DNA of 64,000 nt from Seminavis robusta (taxonomy: Eukaryota > Bacillariophyta > Bacillariophyceae > Naviculales > Naviculaceae), in assembly GCA_903772945.1 (NCBI GenBank), contig CAICTM010000019.1, positions 47,501 through 111,500 of the forward strand, written 5' to 3'. Below, one piece after another: positions 11,333 to 21,930 of this stretch. The notes under the pieces were generated by a model. That model was not told the origin of the DNA and did not search any database. It saw only the letters and a list, made by a program, of their open reading frames with translations. Position numbers and translations under genes: made by a program. Position 1 is the stretch's first letter. Each line of letters opens with the position of its first letter.

Positions 11333-12728
11333 GTGCGATGATGCGAGAACTCCAGGCGCACACACATCAACCGGTCTGCAGCAATAATCAATTCGTCAGA
11401 AGAAGAAAACCGTCAGACCAGAGACCGTAACAGCGGAAGATAAGGCCAAGGTAACGACATTTCGTTTCTCAGGGGATCCTTCAAAGACGTCGATGTCAAA
11501 CAACAAAAGAATTGGACCATAATTATTTAGCTGTAGCAGCCATCGTGCAACTACCATCACTTTTAACAATAGCGTGAAGCATTAAAGTATACAGTCTACC
11601 GGTACCGGTTTCGACCTTCCAGCTCCCTCGTCGTATATAGCTAATCCGGACAAAGATGACATGGCGCGGTTCAGTACGGCACGAAAACCAAAGCCAGAAC
11701 CAGGAGATTGTGCGGTTCCGTAGCCATCCCATCACTGAAATCCCACAAGGTTCCCACCAACCAATGCACAGCTGCAAAGACCCGTCTCCTGTGGAGCATG
11801 TTGTTATCTAGTAGCCAGTCAGTTTATGTGCTGGCTGGTTGGTCCAGCCAAGCCTTACGAGGACTGTCACTATGAGCGGGTCGGTCCCTGGCTAGAGACA
11901 GTAGTTTCCTTGGACCAACATGCATGCTTGGGTAGCAGAAGAAGCATAGTGTTGTATTCTCGGATCAAACAATGTACGGTACAAGATGGGTGAAGATGCG
12001 ATCAGATTCACACGCTCAGCCATTTTTGATCTGCAGCTCTCAGCCCAGGCAAATCAAAGTTTGGAGCGGATGGGCTGGGGCTACAATACCTGCAATTTCC
12101 CTACTCTAAACCCCCTTAACCTGTGGTTATGTCGTACTAGCTAGTACGTCCATTGCCAGAAAGCAGCAAAGGCCGGCACGATTTTGGTTTTGGAAAAGGA
12201 AAGTCATCGTTGACTTGATGGGTCCCGGTCATTTGTCTGGTTTCTGTGGGAGTTGAAAGCCGTAACTCTAAAAAACGGAACCGTAGCAAAAGATCCAGTC
12301 AGATATCCAAGCGGCCAGGCAAGATTCGCACCTTCACCTTTCTTTTTCTTCGCCATGACTTCATGCACGAGACATCACCTTCTCAACGCAAGCTGCCTTG
12401 TAGTTGAGCGCTTTACCGTTTCGCGTTTTGGTTTGTTCCTTTGGCAAAGATTGCAAAAAAGATCCGAGGGTATTATTTTTTTTCTGTCAAGATATCACTG
12501 GTTGTTTGGAGTGCTGTTGCTCTGGCAATCACTACCAAAGAAGATAGATAGATATTGGGTAGCATCATCCCTTCGGTATCCCCAGAACAAAGAGCTCTTG
12601 GTGATAGACTTGCTTGGCGGAACATTCAAAAGAACACTCTGAGCAGAAAATCGACCTTTCGTGTTCTGCAAAACCCTAGTATACCCCCCTTCTATTCATT
12701 CATTTCCAAGTGATAAGACTCCATCAAG
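11333..12728. other. Intergenic, no supported gene
   Basis: This is a 1.4-kb spacer upstream of the myosin gene. An open frame at 12253-12642 has no recognisable domain and a hydrophobic, biased composition; I regard it as chance. The part next to 12729 is presumably the myosin promoter and 5' untranslated region. Confidence 0.4.
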
Positions 12729-15700
12729 ATGGGAAAAGACGCGCAGCCTTACGTGTACATTCGAGATGAGGAACATGCTTGGGTTCCGGCCCGCCAGCTG
12801 AGTAACGATGGGAAAAAGGCGACGGTAGCCGTGCAAAAGTACAAGAGTGAAGATGAGATGATGGCCAACGCTTCCTCGACATCTGGAACCAAAGTGGAAC
12901 AGAAAACCATCGACCTCAAGACGTATCCTGGAGGCAATTTGCCCATGCAGAATGTGGACGATGGAGGAAAACTTGGAAATCACGAAGATATGGTCAATCT
13001 TCCCTATCTGCATGAGGTGAGTTAGTCTAGTTGCTTGTTTACGTCTTGTGTATTCTGCTGCTGGTTGAGGTGTCTCCATTCACTTGACTTTCTGTGGAAC
13101 TGACCATGAAATCTCTTTTTTATACTTGGGTATCCATTCTGTAGGCCGCCATTTTGTACAACATCAAAATCCGTCACAACAAGGCCCTCCCGTACACCCG
13201 TACAGGAGACTTGGTAGTGGCCGTCAATCCGTATCAGTGGATTGAATCCCTCTACACCATGGAGAAGCGCAAGCTCTACGCAAAGAAACTTGTTTGGGAA
13301 AATTCAGAGACAGACCCCCGAGAACACTTGGCCCCTCACGTCTACGAAACATCGGCTCTGTGCTACAAGGGCATGGCCTTTGACGGAATCAACCAGTCCA
13401 TTTTGGTGTCTGGAGAATCTGGAGCTGGAAAAACCGAGACGGTCAAGATTTGTATGAATCATATCGCCAGTGTGCAGGAAGGTCCCAGTTCCGCCATGGC
13501 GGAGATGTCGCCCGTCGTCAAACGTATCCTCGACTCCAATCCCCTCCTAGAAGCCTTTGGAAATGCCAAAACCCGCCGTAATGATAACTCCAGTCGATTC
13601 GGAAAATATCTCCAGCTTCAATTTGATGGTGCCGGAGGTGTGGGCCGATCGGTGGCCAACCTGGCAGGATCCAAGGCCGAGGTCTTTTTGCTTGAGAAAA
13701 ACCGTGTCTGCAAGCATGATGATTGGGAGAGAACCTATCACATTTTCTACCAGCTCGTCGCCGCGCCCGATAGCGACAAGGCGGGAATCTGGGATAGCCT
13801 CAAAGGAACCAATAACGATTCCTTCAAGTACGTCGGCAAGTGCGAGCCCATGAAGTTTGATGGCATGACTGATGCCGAGCACTACCTGAACACTACCAAA
13901 GTCCTCAAGTTTGTGGGTCTATCGGACTCCGATGTCAAAAAGTTCTACAATGCCATTTGTGTTGTACTTCAGCTTGGAAACGTCACGTTTGGTGCTGCCG
14001 GTGGCGACGCGGACAAATCTGCTGTCACTTCCGCCGGTGAGCTCTCCAAACTGGCTTCGCTCATGGGACTCGCAGAACCCGAAATTACACTGGCTCTCAC
14101 GGAAAGGACCATGAAAACCAGGGATGAATGCTACAAGGTACCTCTCGGCCCCGCTGTCGCCAAGGATAGTGCGGATGCTCTCGCCAAGGAGGTGTATGGA
14201 AAGATCTTTCTCTGGGTCGTCAAAGCCATCAACGTAAGGACGTCTGCCGAAGCGAATTACCCAGGAGATGCCCCAGGAAAGAAGTATGGAATCATTGGTC
14301 TCCTGGATATTTTCGGATTTGAGTCCTTTGGCGTGAACCGCTTTGAACAGCTTTGCATTAACTACGCCAACGAGAAGCTACAGCAGAAGTTTACGGAAGA
14401 CATCTTCAAGGCCGTCATGGATGAGTACAAGTATGAAGGCATTCCGTTGCAGGATATCAAGTTCGACGACAACACCGATGTGCTCGACCTTGTGGAGAGT
14501 CGAACAGGTCTCTGTGCTCTCTTGAACGAAGAATGTGTGCGTCCCAAAGGAAGCGGCGAAGGCTTTGTGAACAAGGTTTTGGCCGCCCACAAGAAGTCGC
14601 CATGCTTGGTGCCACACAAGACCGACCGCCTCAGCTTTGGTGTGGTCCATTATGCTGGCCTAGTTTACTATGAGGCGTCAGGGTTCGTGGAGTCTAACAA
14701 GGACACACTGCCCACAGATCTTGAGGATGCCGCTACCAAGTGCTCCAACTCCATCATTGCGGATGCCTTCACTTTCGAGAAATACGCGGCTGCTGCTGGC
14801 GGCACGAAGGGAAAACCCAAGCGACAGAAATCCAACCTTATGGCGCCTACAGTGTGGACCAAGTACAAGACCCAGTTGTCGAGTTTGATGACCAGCTTGT
14901 ATGCCACACAGTCTAAATACATCCGTTGCATCAAACCCAACACTGTCAAGAAGCCGCTCATTATGGAGCACAAGACATCTGTGGAGCAACTTCGCTATGC
15001 TGGTATTGTGGCTGGTGTGACTATTTCGAGATCCGCCTTCCCAAATCGTCTGGCCAACTCTGTGGTGTTCTCTCGCTACAACAGTATGTGGGACAAGGAT
15101 AAGTACCCGTCCAAGAAATCCGGGGGCATGTCCATGCCAGAATTGGTCAAAGCGGATTGCGAAGCCGTCATGGAGTGTGCACTCAAGGAGAAGGAAACGA
15201 AAAACAAAGATGGCAAGATGATCAAGGCGTTTGTTTGTGGAAAGACGAAGACGTACTTTCGCTCAGGAGCGTTGGAGTTTCTCGAGTCTCAGCGCGTCAC
15301 TGGTCTCGACTCCCAAGCAATCACCGTCCAAAAGGCCGTTCGAGGTTGGCTTGTCCGCAAGTACCAGGTCAACACGGGTAAGATCAAACAGGAGCAGGCC
15401 GAAAGGGAACGCCTCGAGGAGTTGGAGCGACAGGAAAGGTTGAAGCGAGAGAAAGCAGAGCGCGATGCTAAGTTCAAAGAAGCGCAGAGTGGTTTCGATA
15501 AAGAGATGAAAGATCTCCAACGTAAAATTGCGAATGAGGAAGAGAGCGGACAGAGGCAGATTGCGGATGCGGAGGAAAATGCTGCGAAGATGCAGCAGGA
15601 GGTGGATGAATTGGCCGCGAGAGTCAAGGACGCCGAGGCCGGAAACTTGTCCTTGCAGCAGGAGAAGGATCGTTTGCAGCTCAGGTTGGATACAAACATG

Positions 15701-16138
15701 AAGACCATTGATGGACTTCGCAAGGAGAACAAGAAGCTCAAGAAGTCTCTCGAGAAGGTTGAAAAGCAGACTGGCGATTTGAACAGCAACAACAAAAAGC
15801 TCACGAAGCAGTGCGACAAGAACGCTGAGCTCTTCAACGATACGGAGGGTGAACTACAATACGCAGACAATGTGAACGGTCGGCTGCTTGATACATTGGA
15901 GGACACCAAGGAAAACAATCTCAAAAACAAAGACGAGGTCGCACACCGTCAATTGCGGTACATGGCAGTTGCAGAGTCTCGATTGGAGCTCCAGAAGACA
16001 ATGGCGTATATCCTGAATACGATTGGCGACAAGTTGACCGACAAGAAATTGCACGAAGAGGTTTTCACCACGGCTCATGCAGCGGAAGCTCAGGCGAAAG
16101 TGCACATGGATGCGCTCAATGCCACGTACGGTGGGTAA
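12729..16138 (+). CDS. Unconventional myosin heavy chain (two exons)
   Basis: The exons are 12729-13016 and 13145-16138, split by a 128-bp intron (GTGAGT...TGTAG, phase 0), giving 1093 residues. The N-terminus (YVYIRDEEHAWVPARQL) fits the myosin SH3-like subdomain. The motor domain is complete: P-loop GESGAGKT (about 186-193), switch I NDNSSRFGK (about 242-250), switch II DIFGFESF (about 484-491), actin-binding region near SSLMTSLYATQSKYIRCIKP, and a converter. A single IQ motif follows (ITVQKAVRGWLVRKYQ, about 822-838), then a charged coiled coil (about 840-1020) and a short 70-residue tail. Myosins move along actin using ATP; the coiled coil suggests dimerisation. The tail lacks recognisable MyTH4, FERM, PH or DIL domains, so the class cannot be fixed beyond a stramenopile-type myosin. 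Confidence 0.95.
13017..13144 (+). other. Spliceosomal intron in the myosin gene
   Basis: It has GTGAGT at the donor and TGTAG at the acceptor and is phase 0. Reading through meets a stop within two codons (GTG AGT TAG). Splicing joins LPYLHE to AAILYNIKIRHN, the continuous myosin motor sequence. Confidence 0.9.
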
Positions 16139-16985
16139 GGACGCTGTGTGTGCGAACAACGGTGTGCTGTATGGAACAACAATGTAAGGTTTGGCTTGGA
16201 GTCTGTTGTTAGCGTTTTCTGGTTTCCTGGTTTTCCCCTTCGTAGATTGGAAAGGAAACAGCGTACAGATTAGGATAGGAAAATAACTTGTAAATGTCAC
16301 TTGTTTCCGTTTTGCCAACGCGTGAGCCGGGGAAGGAGATTCTAGTTGATTTGCATGTAATCAGTGCCATCAGCAACCGCGGCGTTGATCCTCCAGCTAT
16401 GCCATGCGGCTGTCAGTGGAAGCACCCGTTTTATTGTACGGCAACACCATGGTACATGTCGTCAGCAGTTGCTATTGTGGAGTTCGAAGCATTGTGTGGC
16501 AAAGGATCTCTGGGAGAGTCTGTGTGGCTTCTGAATATCCCGACTCCAGAGCAGTACCATTGCCTTGACCGCGGTCCCTTTGAAAGTTTTTTCTTCTGCC
16601 TAGCCAGAGGAAGGCCAAGTCCGAGTGGAATTGGATTCCCCTGTGCAACGGCTTTGTGGACGACTTGGCACGCTTTGGACAAGCAAACTACACATATAAC
16701 ACAAATGGCAAATGTAAGAGCCAAAATCTTGCAAGTCTATGGTGTATGATTGGTGAACAACAATCCTTGCTTGCGCTACTAGCTAGATGTGCGTCGTTTT
16801 TGATTCTCGCAACGGTCCAGCAACAGCATGATTGAATTGGATCATTCAAAGATTCACAGGTTTGGGATACCCTGACACCATGTCCTTCTCCCTACAAACC
16901 TGTGGAAACTGAGCCACACACATACACAACAGGCGCAGATCATCCTACACCAGGTCATCCCCAAGAAAGGACCTTTCACCCCCCC
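16139..16985. other. Intergenic between convergent genes
   Basis: The myosin gene and the repeat-protein gene end towards each other here. A 151-codon open frame (16294-16749) lacks a recognisable domain and is not supported. Nothing else stands out. Confidence 0.4.
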
Positions 16986-19900
16986 TTAGAGCCCAGCTGT
17001 GGTGTTGCCTGCCTTGAGAGCTGTGAGAGCTACAATGGCACTGATTCCTAGTGCACTGATGGCAACAGAGCTTTTCAGAGTCCCACCAGTTCTTTCAAAA
17101 GGGTTAAACCCAGTGCCTTGAACATAAGGAGGCACATCAATGTCTTTGGAGTTTTGTTCCAAGGGTAGTTTGCCCTCCCTTCTCATCTTGGCCAGCTTCT
17201 CAAATGCATCCCTATCTCTGATGTAGGCATTGTAAATTGCTGCTGTCCTCTGTTCAGGAGGAAGCCCCTCTACTAACTGATTGATGATTTGATCGTAGAT
17301 TGATAAATAGGAATTTTCCTTGCTGGGACTTGCTGGGTCATCTTGAGCTTGTAATGTTGCATCAGCTAGATCTGCACTGCCATCCAGCACGTGGGCAAGG
17401 TCAGGTGCTAGTGTCCTTTGCCCCTCAGGCAATTTCTCTGCTGCCTGGCGTGTGTCATCTGTGTTGGCAGGTGGAGTATCAAATTGCCCGTTCACAAGGC
17501 CAGATGCCTTTGCTAGAGTACCTTCCTTCAACATTCTCACTGGTGGAGGCTTCATACCAGCAGGGCCCTTCCATTTCGCATAATTCCTGTAGAGTGCTGG
17601 GCCAGTGCCCGCACCTCTGGGCACAGAACCAGAAGATGCAACAGAGTCATCCTTTTGAATGACAGATCCCTTCTCCTCTTGTGTAACATCCTCTGGTGCA
17701 TGACTACCTTCACTAATCTTCACCAAGTCTTTAAATCCCTCACTCAGTTCCGTCAAACTAGCAAGGCGACGAGCTAAACCCTGTGTCAATGTATCAGACA
17801 TTTCTTTCAAAGCATCTGAAACTGGCTTGGAATACTTTCTTGGTGTTGGCCTTGTCTGCTTGACGGGCGTCTCTTGCAGATCACGATTTGCTGATAGAGA
17901 AGAAGAATATTTGGTTGATTCACTGAGCCAAGTTGATGTGCCAGGAACAAATTCAGCAGTGGTCTCAGCCTTGGACTCGTCAAAAGTGCCACCATTCATA
18001 TCAAACTCAGTAGTTGGAACTTCACTTGAATCCAGAATGGAATCTGCCCCATCATGAGCTGTCAAAGCAAACTCGCTAGTTTCTCTGCCACCTCCGCTGC
18101 GGTCAGATAGCTCCGATCTGCTCCGTGGAGGTGTGACAGAGGCCACTTGCTCCAGCATGGGAGCATTGCTGTCAAGGAAGGCCTCAGTTGGCACTGTATC
18201 ATTGTCAGCATCTGATGGTCCATCTGATGTAGCTGCTTCACTGGATACAACACCAGAGCCTGTACCACTGCCACCAAAGAGTCCCAAGAAGTCACAATTG
18301 TCAGATGCCAGCTTCTTGAAACCATCGCTGAGTGTCTGGAGCTCATCAAGAATGGAGTCATCGTTTTCAACCATAGAAGCAGACAAGATACCAATTGCCT
18401 TCGTACTTTCTTCTGCCAGAGAAACTGCTTGCTCAAGAGAATGAGAATCCACATCCATGTACGGGTTAACAGTGACAACAGGTGGCAAATCCAGGCTGAA
18501 GTCAGCTTCTGGATCACTTGAATTGGGAACTGATATGATATCAAGATTCATGTCAGCAACATCAGCATGATCACCTGCATCCCCAGAGTCTTGTGCAGAA
18601 TCTCCAGCTTTAGCAAAACTAGACCAGAAATTATTCTCATCTGAAGCCAGATTCTTCAGAGAAAAGCTGAGACTCTGCAGTTCCTCCAAAGTCTTGGCAT
18701 CATTGCTCACCATTGCATCAGTCACTCTATCCAGTGCACGAGAACTTTCTTCTGCCAGGCTGTGTGCTTTATCTTGTACATGTTGCCAGCTCAGATCACC
18801 AGATAAACCCAGGTCATGATCTGGTTTATCTACCACTTCCTCAAAAGCAACTTCTGCGGCCCCATCTGCTAGTACATCCATTACTGGTTCCTCACTGCCT
18901 TGTGGACTTGAAATGAAGGCAGAGGTGCTGGCCGGCTCAACAAATCCGGATGGCACAAAGGCGGCCTGCAAGTATGGCTCATCAGGTGGTGGTGAGATTG
19001 GTTCAGGCATAGCTTCTCCAAGTTGCTGAGGAGGATTTGCTGCTGGTTTATCCTGCGACAACAAATCATACTCAGCAGAGGACAGCCTCCTGAAGGAGTC
19101 ACTTAGTGTATGCAACTCATCCAGTGCGCCAGCATCATTCCCCATCATGGAAGCACCCATGCTGTTAAGAGCATCAGCACTGGCCTCTGAGAGCATTTGA
19201 GCCTCCTTTCTGGACTGATCTATTCTTATTTGTTCCTCAAAAGCAAGGTCTGAGGCCGCCACCTCTTGTTCATCCATTGCTGGTTCCTGGCTCTCTTGTG
19301 GACCTGACACAAAAGCAGCCGTGCTGGCCGGTTCGACATGTTTGGATTGCACAAAGGCAGCCTGAATTGGTGGCTCTTGTGGTGGAGAGATTGGCTCAGC
19401 TTCGCCCAATTGCTGTGGAGGATCTGCTGCTGGTTTATCGTGCGAATACAAATCATACTCAGCAGAGGACAGCCTCCTGAAGGAGTCACTTAGTGTATGC
19501 AACTCATCCAGTGTGCCAGCATCATTCCCCATCATGGAAGCACTCATGCTGTTAAGAGCATGAGCACTGGCCTCTGAGAGCATTTGAGCCTCCTTTCTGG
19601 ACTGATCTATTCTCATTTGTTCCTCAAAAGCAAGGTCGGAGGCCGCCACCTCTTCTTCATCCATTGCTGGTTCCTGGCTCTCTTGTGGACCTGACACAAA
19701 AGCAGCCGTGCTGGCCGGTTCGACATGTCTGGATTGCACAAAGGCAGCCTGAATTGGTGGCTCTTGTGGTGGAGAGATTGGCTCAGCTTCGCCCAATTGC
19801 TGTGGAGGATCTGCTGCTGGTTTATCGTGCGAATACAAATCATACAAAGCAGAGGACAGCCTCCTGAAGGAGTCACTTAGTGTATGCAACTCATCCAGTG

Positions 19901-20513
19901 TGCCAGCATCGTTCCCCATCATGGAAGCACCCATGCTATTAAGAGCATCAGCACTGGCCTCTGAGAGCATTTGAGCCTCCTTTCTGGACTGATCTATTCT
20001 CATTTGTTCCTCAAAAGCAAGGTCTGAGGCCGCCACCTCTTGTTCATCCATTGCTGGTTCCTGGCTCTCTTGTGGACCTGACACAAAAGCAGCTGTGCTG
20101 GCCGGTTCGACATGTCTGGATTGCACAAAGGCAGCCTGAATTGGTGGCTCTTGTGGTGGAGAGATTGGCTCAGCTTCGCCCAATTGCTGTGGAGGATCTG
20201 CTGCTGGTTTATCGTGCGAATACAAATCATAGTCAGCAGAGGACAGCCTCCTCAAGGAGTCACTTAGTGTATGCAACTCAGCCAGTGTGCCAGCATCATT
20301 CCCCATCATGGAAGCACTCATGCTGTTAAGAGCATGAGCACTGGCCTCTGAGAGCATTTGAGCCTCCTTTCTGGACTGGTCTATTCTCATTTGTTCCTCA
20401 AAAGCAAGGTCGGAGGCCGCCACCTCTTCTTCATCCATTGCTGGTTCCTGGCTCTCTTGTGGACCTGACACAAAAGCAGCTGTGCTGGCCGGTTCGACAT
20501 GTCTGGATTGCAC
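16986..20513 (-). CDS. Repeat protein, C-terminal half (SMxxND helical modules, C-terminal TM)
   Basis: This open frame of about 1175 codons has no ATG at its upper end; it is the downstream half of the gene that starts at 24890, separated from it by the damaged block 20524-21350. It begins inside the 387-bp tandem units (129 residues each: a helical hairpin with SASMMGNDAGTLDELHTLSD and RRLSSAEYDLYS, then a Pro/Gln/Glu-rich linker with PISPPQEPPIQAAFVQS). Two diverged modules follow (DAMVSNDAKTLEELQSLS and SASMVENDDSILDELQTLSD). Then come a long acidic Ser/Pro-rich region and a C-terminal domain (DQIINQLVEGLPPEQRTAAI). The protein ends with a hydrophobic helix SSVAISALGISAIVALTAL that could anchor it in a membrane. 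No known family is recognised. Confidence 0.75.
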   Translation of the reverse strand: MQSRHVEPASTAAFVSGPQESQEPAMDEEEVAASDLAFEEQMRIDQSRKEAQMLSEASAHALNSMSASMMGNDAGTLAELHTLSDSLRRLSSADYDLYSHDKPAADPPQQLGEAEPISPPQEPPIQAAFVQSRHVEPASTAAFVSGPQESQEPAMDEQEVAASDLAFEEQMRIDQSRKEAQMLSEASADALNSMGASMMGNDAGTLDELHTLSDSFRRLSSALYDLYSHDKPAADPPQQLGEAEPISPPQEPPIQAAFVQSRHVEPASTAAFVSGPQESQEPAMDEEEVAASDLAFEEQMRIDQSRKEAQMLSEASAHALNSMSASMMGNDAGTLDELHTLSDSFRRLSSAEYDLYSHDKPAADPPQQLGEAEPISPPQEPPIQAAFVQSKHVEPASTAAFVSGPQESQEPAMDEQEVAASDLAFEEQIRIDQSRKEAQMLSEASADALNSMGASMMGNDAGALDELHTLSDSFRRLSSAEYDLLSQDKPAANPPQQLGEAMPEPISPPPDEPYLQAAFVPSGFVEPASTSAFISSPQGSEEPVMDVLADGAAEVAFEEVVDKPDHDLGLSGDLSWQHVQDKAHSLAEESSRALDRVTDAMVSNDAKTLEELQSLSFSLKNLASDENNFWSSFAKAGDSAQDSGDAGDHADVADMNLDIISVPNSSDPEADFSLDLPPVVTVNPYMDVDSHSLEQAVSLAEESTKAIGILSASMVENDDSILDELQTLSDGFKKLASDNCDFLGLFGGSGTGSGVVSSEAATSDGPSDADNDTVPTEAFLDSNAPMLEQVASVTPPRSRSELSDRSGGGRETSEFALTAHDGADSILDSSEVPTTEFDMNGGTFDESKAETTAEFVPGTSTWLSESTKYSSSLSANRDLQETPVKQTRPTPRKYSKPVSDALKEMSDTLTQGLARRLASLTELSEGFKDLVKISEGSHAPEDVTQEEKGSVIQKDDSVASSGSVPRGAGTGPALYRNYAKWKGPAGMKPPPVRMLKEGTLAKASGLVNGQFDTPPANTDDTRQAAEKLPEGQRTLAPDLAHVLDGSADLADATLQAQDDPASPSKENSYLSIYDQIINQLVEGLPPEQRTAAIYNAYIRDRDAFEKLAKMRREGKLPLEQNSKDIDVPPYVQGTGFNPFERTGGTLKSSVAISALGISAIVALTALKAGNTTAGL

Positions 20514-21930
20514 AAAGGCAGCCTGAATTGTGGCTCTTGTGGTGGAGAGATTGGCTCAGCTTCAGGAGGATCTGCTGCTGGTTTATCTGCGAATACAAAT
20601 CATACTCACAGAGGACAGCCTCCTGAAGGAGTCACTTAGTGTATGCACTCATCCAGTGTGCCAGCATCATTCCCCTCATGGAAGCACCCATGCTGTTAAG
20701 AGACATCAGCACTGGCCTCTGAGAGCATTTGAGCCTCCTTTCTGGACTGATCTATTCTCATTTGTTCCTCAAAAGCAAGGTCGGAGGCCGCCACCTCTTT
20801 TCATCCATTGCTGGTTCCTGGCTCTCTTGTGGACCTGACACAAAGCAGCTGTGCTGGCCGTTTCGACATGTCTGGATTGCACAAGGCAGCCTGAATTGGT
20901 GGCTCTTGTGGTGGAGAGATTGGCTCAGCTTCAGGAGGATCTGCTGCTGGTTTATCCTGCGAATACAAATCATACTCAGCAGAGGACAGCCTCCTGAAGG
21001 AGTCACTTAGTGTATGCAACTCATCCAGTGTGCCAGCATCATTCCCCATCATGGAAGCACCCATGCTTTAAGAGCATCAGCACTGGCTCTGAGAGCATTT
21101 GAGCCTCCTTTCTGGACTGATCTATTCTCATTTGTTCCTCAAAAGCAAGGTCTGAGGCCGCCACCTCTTGTTCATCCATTGCTGGTTCCTGGCTCTCTTG
21201 TGGACCTGACACAAAAGCAGCTGTGCTGGCCGGTTCGACATGTCTGGATTGCACAAAGGCAGCCTGAATTGGAGGCTCTTGTGGTGGAGAGATTGGCTCA
21301 GCTTCACCCAATTGCTGTGGAGGATCTGCTGCTGGTTTATCCTGCGACTACAAATCATAGTCAGCAGAGGACAGCCTCCTGAAGGAGTCACTTAGTGTAT
21401 GCAACTCATCCAGTGTGCCAGCATCATTCCCCATCATGGATGCACCCATGCTGTTAAGAGCATTAGCACTGGCCTCTGAGAGCATTTGAGCATCCTTTCT
21501 GGACTGATCTATTCTCATTTGTTCCTCAAAAGCAAGGTCTGTGGCCGCCACCTCTTGTTCATCCATTGCTGGTTCCTGGCTCTCTTGTGGACCTGACACA
21601 AACGCAGCTGTGCTGGCCGGTTCGACATGTCTGGATTGCACAAAGGCAGCCTGAATTGGTGGCTCTTGTGGTGGAGAGATTGGCTCAGCTTCGCCCAATT
21701 GCTGTGGAGGATCTGCTGCTGGTTTATCCTGCGAATACAAATCATACTCATCAGAGGACAGCCTCTTGAGGGAGTCACTTAGTGTGTGCAGCTCATCCAG
21801 TGTGCCGGCATCATTCCCCATCATGGAAGCACTCATGCTGTTAAGAGCATCAGCACTGGCCTCTGAGAGCATTTGAGACTCCTTTCTGGACGGATCTATT
21901 CTCATTTGTTCCGCAAAAGCAAGGTTTGGG
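19016..21930 (-). repeat. Eight-copy 387-bp tandem coding repeat
   Basis: The anchor GCCTCC of each unit occurs at 19085, 19472, 19859, 20246, 20618, 20989, 21374 and 21761. The intervals are 387, 387, 387, 372, 371, 385 and 387 bp. Intact units encode 129 residues and are nearly identical, which implies recent expansion or homogenisation. The shortened intervals fall in the block containing frameshifts and two 12-bp in-frame deletions. Confidence 0.93.
20524..21350 (-). other. Frameshifted block within the tandem repeats
   Basis: Compared with neighbouring units this block shows about ten single-base losses (for example GAATTGTGG for GAATTGGTGG near 20529, TTTATCTGCG for TTTATCCTGCG near 20586, ATGCACTC for ATGCAACTC near 20646, ACAAAGCAG for ACAAAAGCAG near 20841), one single-base gain (GAGACATC near 20702) and a TAT-to-TAG change at 21348-21350. 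Units on either side are intact. Either consensus errors in a repetitive stretch or real inactivation would produce this. Confidence 0.85.

Noticed and set aside
12253-12642. A 129-codon frame before the myosin gene
   Set aside because: No domain, odd hydrophobic composition and no conserved features; likely chance in the 5' region.
15289-15930. A 213-codon minus-strand frame within the myosin tail
   Set aside because: It is Ser/Phe/Leu-biased, as expected for antisense of a Lys/Glu-rich coiled coil.
16294-16749. A 151-codon frame between convergent genes
   Set aside because: No recognisable domain or compositional support; it lies in a probable 3' untranslated region.
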